Shown: one piece after another, positions 6,258-7,166 of the stretch
Numbering within the stretch: position 1 is the first letter of the stretch
Layout: each line of letters starts with the position of its first letter
DNA from: CAVSWN01 sp046728115
GTDB lineage: Bacteria > Acidobacteriota > Vicinamibacteria > Vicinamibacterales > CAVVIG01
DNA: 7,166 nt
Assembly: GCA_046728115.1 (NCBI GenBank)
Contig: JBKPDW010000483.1
Location: 1-7,166 of the forward strand
Direction of reading: 5' to 3'
Notes under the pieces: model-generated
What the model was told of the DNA's origin: nothing
Databases searched by the model: none
What the model saw: the letters and a program-made list of their open reading frames with translations, nothing else
Made by a program: the position numbers and the translations under genes

Positions 6258-6395
6258 ATGGCTCCAGCATTTCCGTTCCCACCGCCAACTCCTCCGCAGC
6301 GACGCCTGACTGGGTCGAGCTGGGCGGTAATCGCAAGCATCGTTCTCCTGCTGGTCATCATTGCCGTGATCGCGATGTACTTCTCCGCCCGGTGA
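6258..6395 (+). CDS. Small single-span membrane protein
   Basis: A 45-residue protein with a proline-rich N-terminus (PFPPPTPPQRR, 6-16) followed by one strong hydrophobic helix from about W22 to Y41, ending FSAR. RR at 15-16 before the helix suggests an N-in, C-out orientation by the positive-inside rule, although the final Arg is also basic. GGGGAGGAA at 6245-6252 lies 5 bases before ATG 6258, a near-ideal ribosome site and the main reason to believe the gene. No family is recognised. It lies between remnants and has no obvious operon partner. Confidence 0.6.
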   Translation: MAPAFPFPPPTPPQRRLTGSSWAVIASIVLLLVIIAVIAMYFSAR

Positions 6396-6452
6396 CATGC
6401 CGAGCGCGACTGCACGTTCGAAGACGACGGCAACGAACGAACGCGCCTTTAG

Positions 6453-6590
6453 CGCCTGGCCGACGCGAAGATCGATGTGACTGCGATCGACGCGGTGAGC
6501 GTCAGCGAACGTTACGGCGCACTCTGCTGGGTGGCGCCACGCGACGTGAAGAAAGCAGCTACCGTGCTTGGTGTCGTCTCGCAGCCCTGA
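6453..6590 (+). pseudogene. Remnant of a small ACT-like domain protein
   Basis: The frame running from 6453 to TGA 6588-6590 reads RLADAKIDVTAIDAV, then SERYGALCWVAPRDVKKAATVLGV and a short tail. The pattern 'L-x-DA-x-I-[DN]-[VI]-x-AI...RYG-x-W...D-x-x-KA...LGV' is that of one beta-alpha-beta-beta-alpha-beta ACT-type regulatory domain. A TAG stop (6450-6452) sits where the family's first helix would begin. In the same frame upstream of it, TFEDDGNERTRL loosely resembles the expected first strand and 'EDRPG-LARL' turn. No start codon or ribosome site fits an intact gene, so this looks like a decayed copy with an early stop. Assignment to ACT is by pattern only. Confidence 0.45.
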
Positions 6591-6630
6591 ATTTCCAAGC
6601 ACGATTTCCCGCTTGCAGCAAGTGACCTCT

Positions 6631-6867
6631 ATGGTCGATCGTCCGGACCTTCCGCGACCGCCCCAGCCGTGGCCGGTGCCGCATCCCCTCCCTGCGCCGG
6701 TCCCGCCTAAGCCGCCGCCGACCGATCCCTTTCCACCGGAACCGGAACCGACACCGCCGATCCCGCCGGTTTCACCCGAACGCCGTTTACTTGCGATTGC
6801 TGGAACCGAGGAGCGTACATATGGCGATTTACGAATTCGTCTGTCGAGCGTGTCACAAGGGCTTTGA
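6631..6867 (+). CDS. Proline-rich reading frame, doubtful gene
   Basis: From ATG 6631, 78 residues. The first half is a low-complexity, proline-dominated stretch (about residues 6-50, with repeated PxP and PEP units). The last 26 residues (AIAGTEERTYGDL and onward) are ordinary in composition and run through the ribosome site and first 47 bases of the FmdB-type gene in another frame. There is no clear Shine-Dalgarno sequence. It could be a real Pro-rich protein translationally linked to the next gene, or a gene whose C-terminus was shifted out of frame, or merely the reading of GC-rich CCG repeats. Confidence 0.3.
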   Translation: MVDRPDLPRPPQPWPVPHPLPAPVPPKPPPTDPFPPEPEPTPPIPPVSPERRLLAIAGTEERTYGDLRIRLSSVSQGL

Positions 6868-6982
6868 GGTCACGCGACCCATGTCCGAGGCGTCGGCAGG
6901 CGCGAAGTGTCCTCATTGCGGGAGCACCAACGTCGAACGCACCTGGAGCGCCGTTCAGGCGGTCACATCGAAGAAGAGCTGA
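6821..6982 (+). CDS. FmdB-type zinc ribbon protein
   Basis: A 53-residue protein opening MAIYEFVCRACHKGFEVTRP, the standard start of the putative regulatory FmdB family. Two CxxC knuckles (C8-C11 and C30-C33, CPHC) would bind one zinc in a rubredoxin-like ribbon. The Ser/Lys tail is short, as is common. GAGGAG at 6808-6813 lies 7 bases before ATG 6821; a longer in-frame start at 6791 would add ten residues before the canonical MAIYEF and is rejected. The cellular role of the family is poorly known; it was named from an amidase-linked gene and is thought to be regulatory. Confidence 0.88.
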   Translation: MAIYEFVCRACHKGFEVTRPMSEASAGAKCPHCGSTNVERTWSAVQAVTSKKS

Positions 6983-7055
6983 GCCAGCATAGTGCCGGTG
7001 GTGGCCCAACAGCGGAGCCGGGCACGGCGTCGGGCTTGCACACGAAGATGAGCAC

Positions 7056-7166
7056 ATGAACACAGACTTTGGACGAACAGCTCTCGTTACGGGAGCCACA
7101 GACGGCGTCGGGAAGCTCGTGGCAAAACGGCTCGCCGCGTCAGACGCGAATGTGATCGTTCATGGC
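7056..7166 (+). CDS. Short-chain dehydrogenase/reductase, N-terminal part only
   Basis: The window ends 37 codons into this gene. MNTDFGRTALVTGATDGVGK contains the TGxxxGxG cofactor loop of short-chain dehydrogenases (T12-G13, G17, G19), followed by the first helix LVAKRLAASDA and the second strand NVIVHG. The His before the final Gly occupies the region that helps choose between NAD and NADP. The catalytic Tyr-Lys pair lies outside the window, so the substrate cannot be inferred. The ribosome site is weak (GAAGATGAG upstream). An alternative ATG at 7048 is in another frame. The 73-base gap after the FmdB-type gene holds nothing I recognise. Confidence 0.85.
   Translation, partial: MNTDFGRTALVTGATDGVGKLVAKRLAASDANVIVHG

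Noticed and set aside
6060..6602. A 180-codon minus-strand frame taken as one gene
   Set aside because: Only the last 44 residues resemble a family (site-2 protease N-terminus, starting with its own Met). The rest is antisense to the small membrane protein and the ACT-like remnant.
1..7166. A hidden defence system, mobile element or CRISPR array
   Set aside because: I saw no transposase, integrase, nuclease, reverse transcriptase or direct repeat series, and no terminal inverted repeats flanking the relic cluster.

Overview
The window is GC-rich bacterial DNA with short intergenic gaps, and almost every intact gene is on the + strand. It carries no rRNA, tRNA or other taxonomic marker. The gene mix resembles a soil or environmental bacterium of the Acidobacteriota (Vicinamibacteria-like) or Gemmatimonadota type. 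That placement is inference from general character only.

Left half (1-3612), intact genes: a probably exported P1/S58-family aminopeptidase (48-1082); a bacterial member of the animal haem peroxidase superfamily (1233-2573); a small stand-alone UBP-type zinc finger protein (2602-2871); and an NADP-binding oxidoreductase of the F420_oxidored family (2980-3612). All four have clear Shine-Dalgarno sequences that decide the starts. The peroxidase and zinc finger genes are 28 bp apart and are probably co-transcribed. A gap of about 360 bp (3613-3974) with one weak promoter candidate leads to a CPA1-type Na+/H+ antiporter (3975-5528).

Right half (5529-6620) is the unusual part. It holds several short, broken or truncated coding remnants on both strands: a frameshifted N-terminal piece of a dodecin (minus); a 34-codon N-terminal stub beginning MSRVLERGDIYF (plus); an N-terminal stub of a site-2 (M50) protease (minus); and a C-terminal piece of a small ACT-like domain protein (plus). 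Between them sit two short genes that look expressible: a very acidic 69-residue protein and a 45-residue single-span membrane peptide. The stretch reads as a degenerating segment in which several stress or housekeeping small genes have been lost by frameshift and deletion. It could also be a rearrangement scar.

Right end (6631-7166): a proline-rich reading frame of doubtful status overlaps a FmdB-type zinc ribbon gene (6821-6982). The window ends inside the N-terminus of a short-chain dehydrogenase (7056 onward).

I see no CRISPR array, insertion sequence, tRNA or convincing novel multi-gene system. The most informative signals are the relic cluster and the altered haem-linkage residues of the peroxidase.
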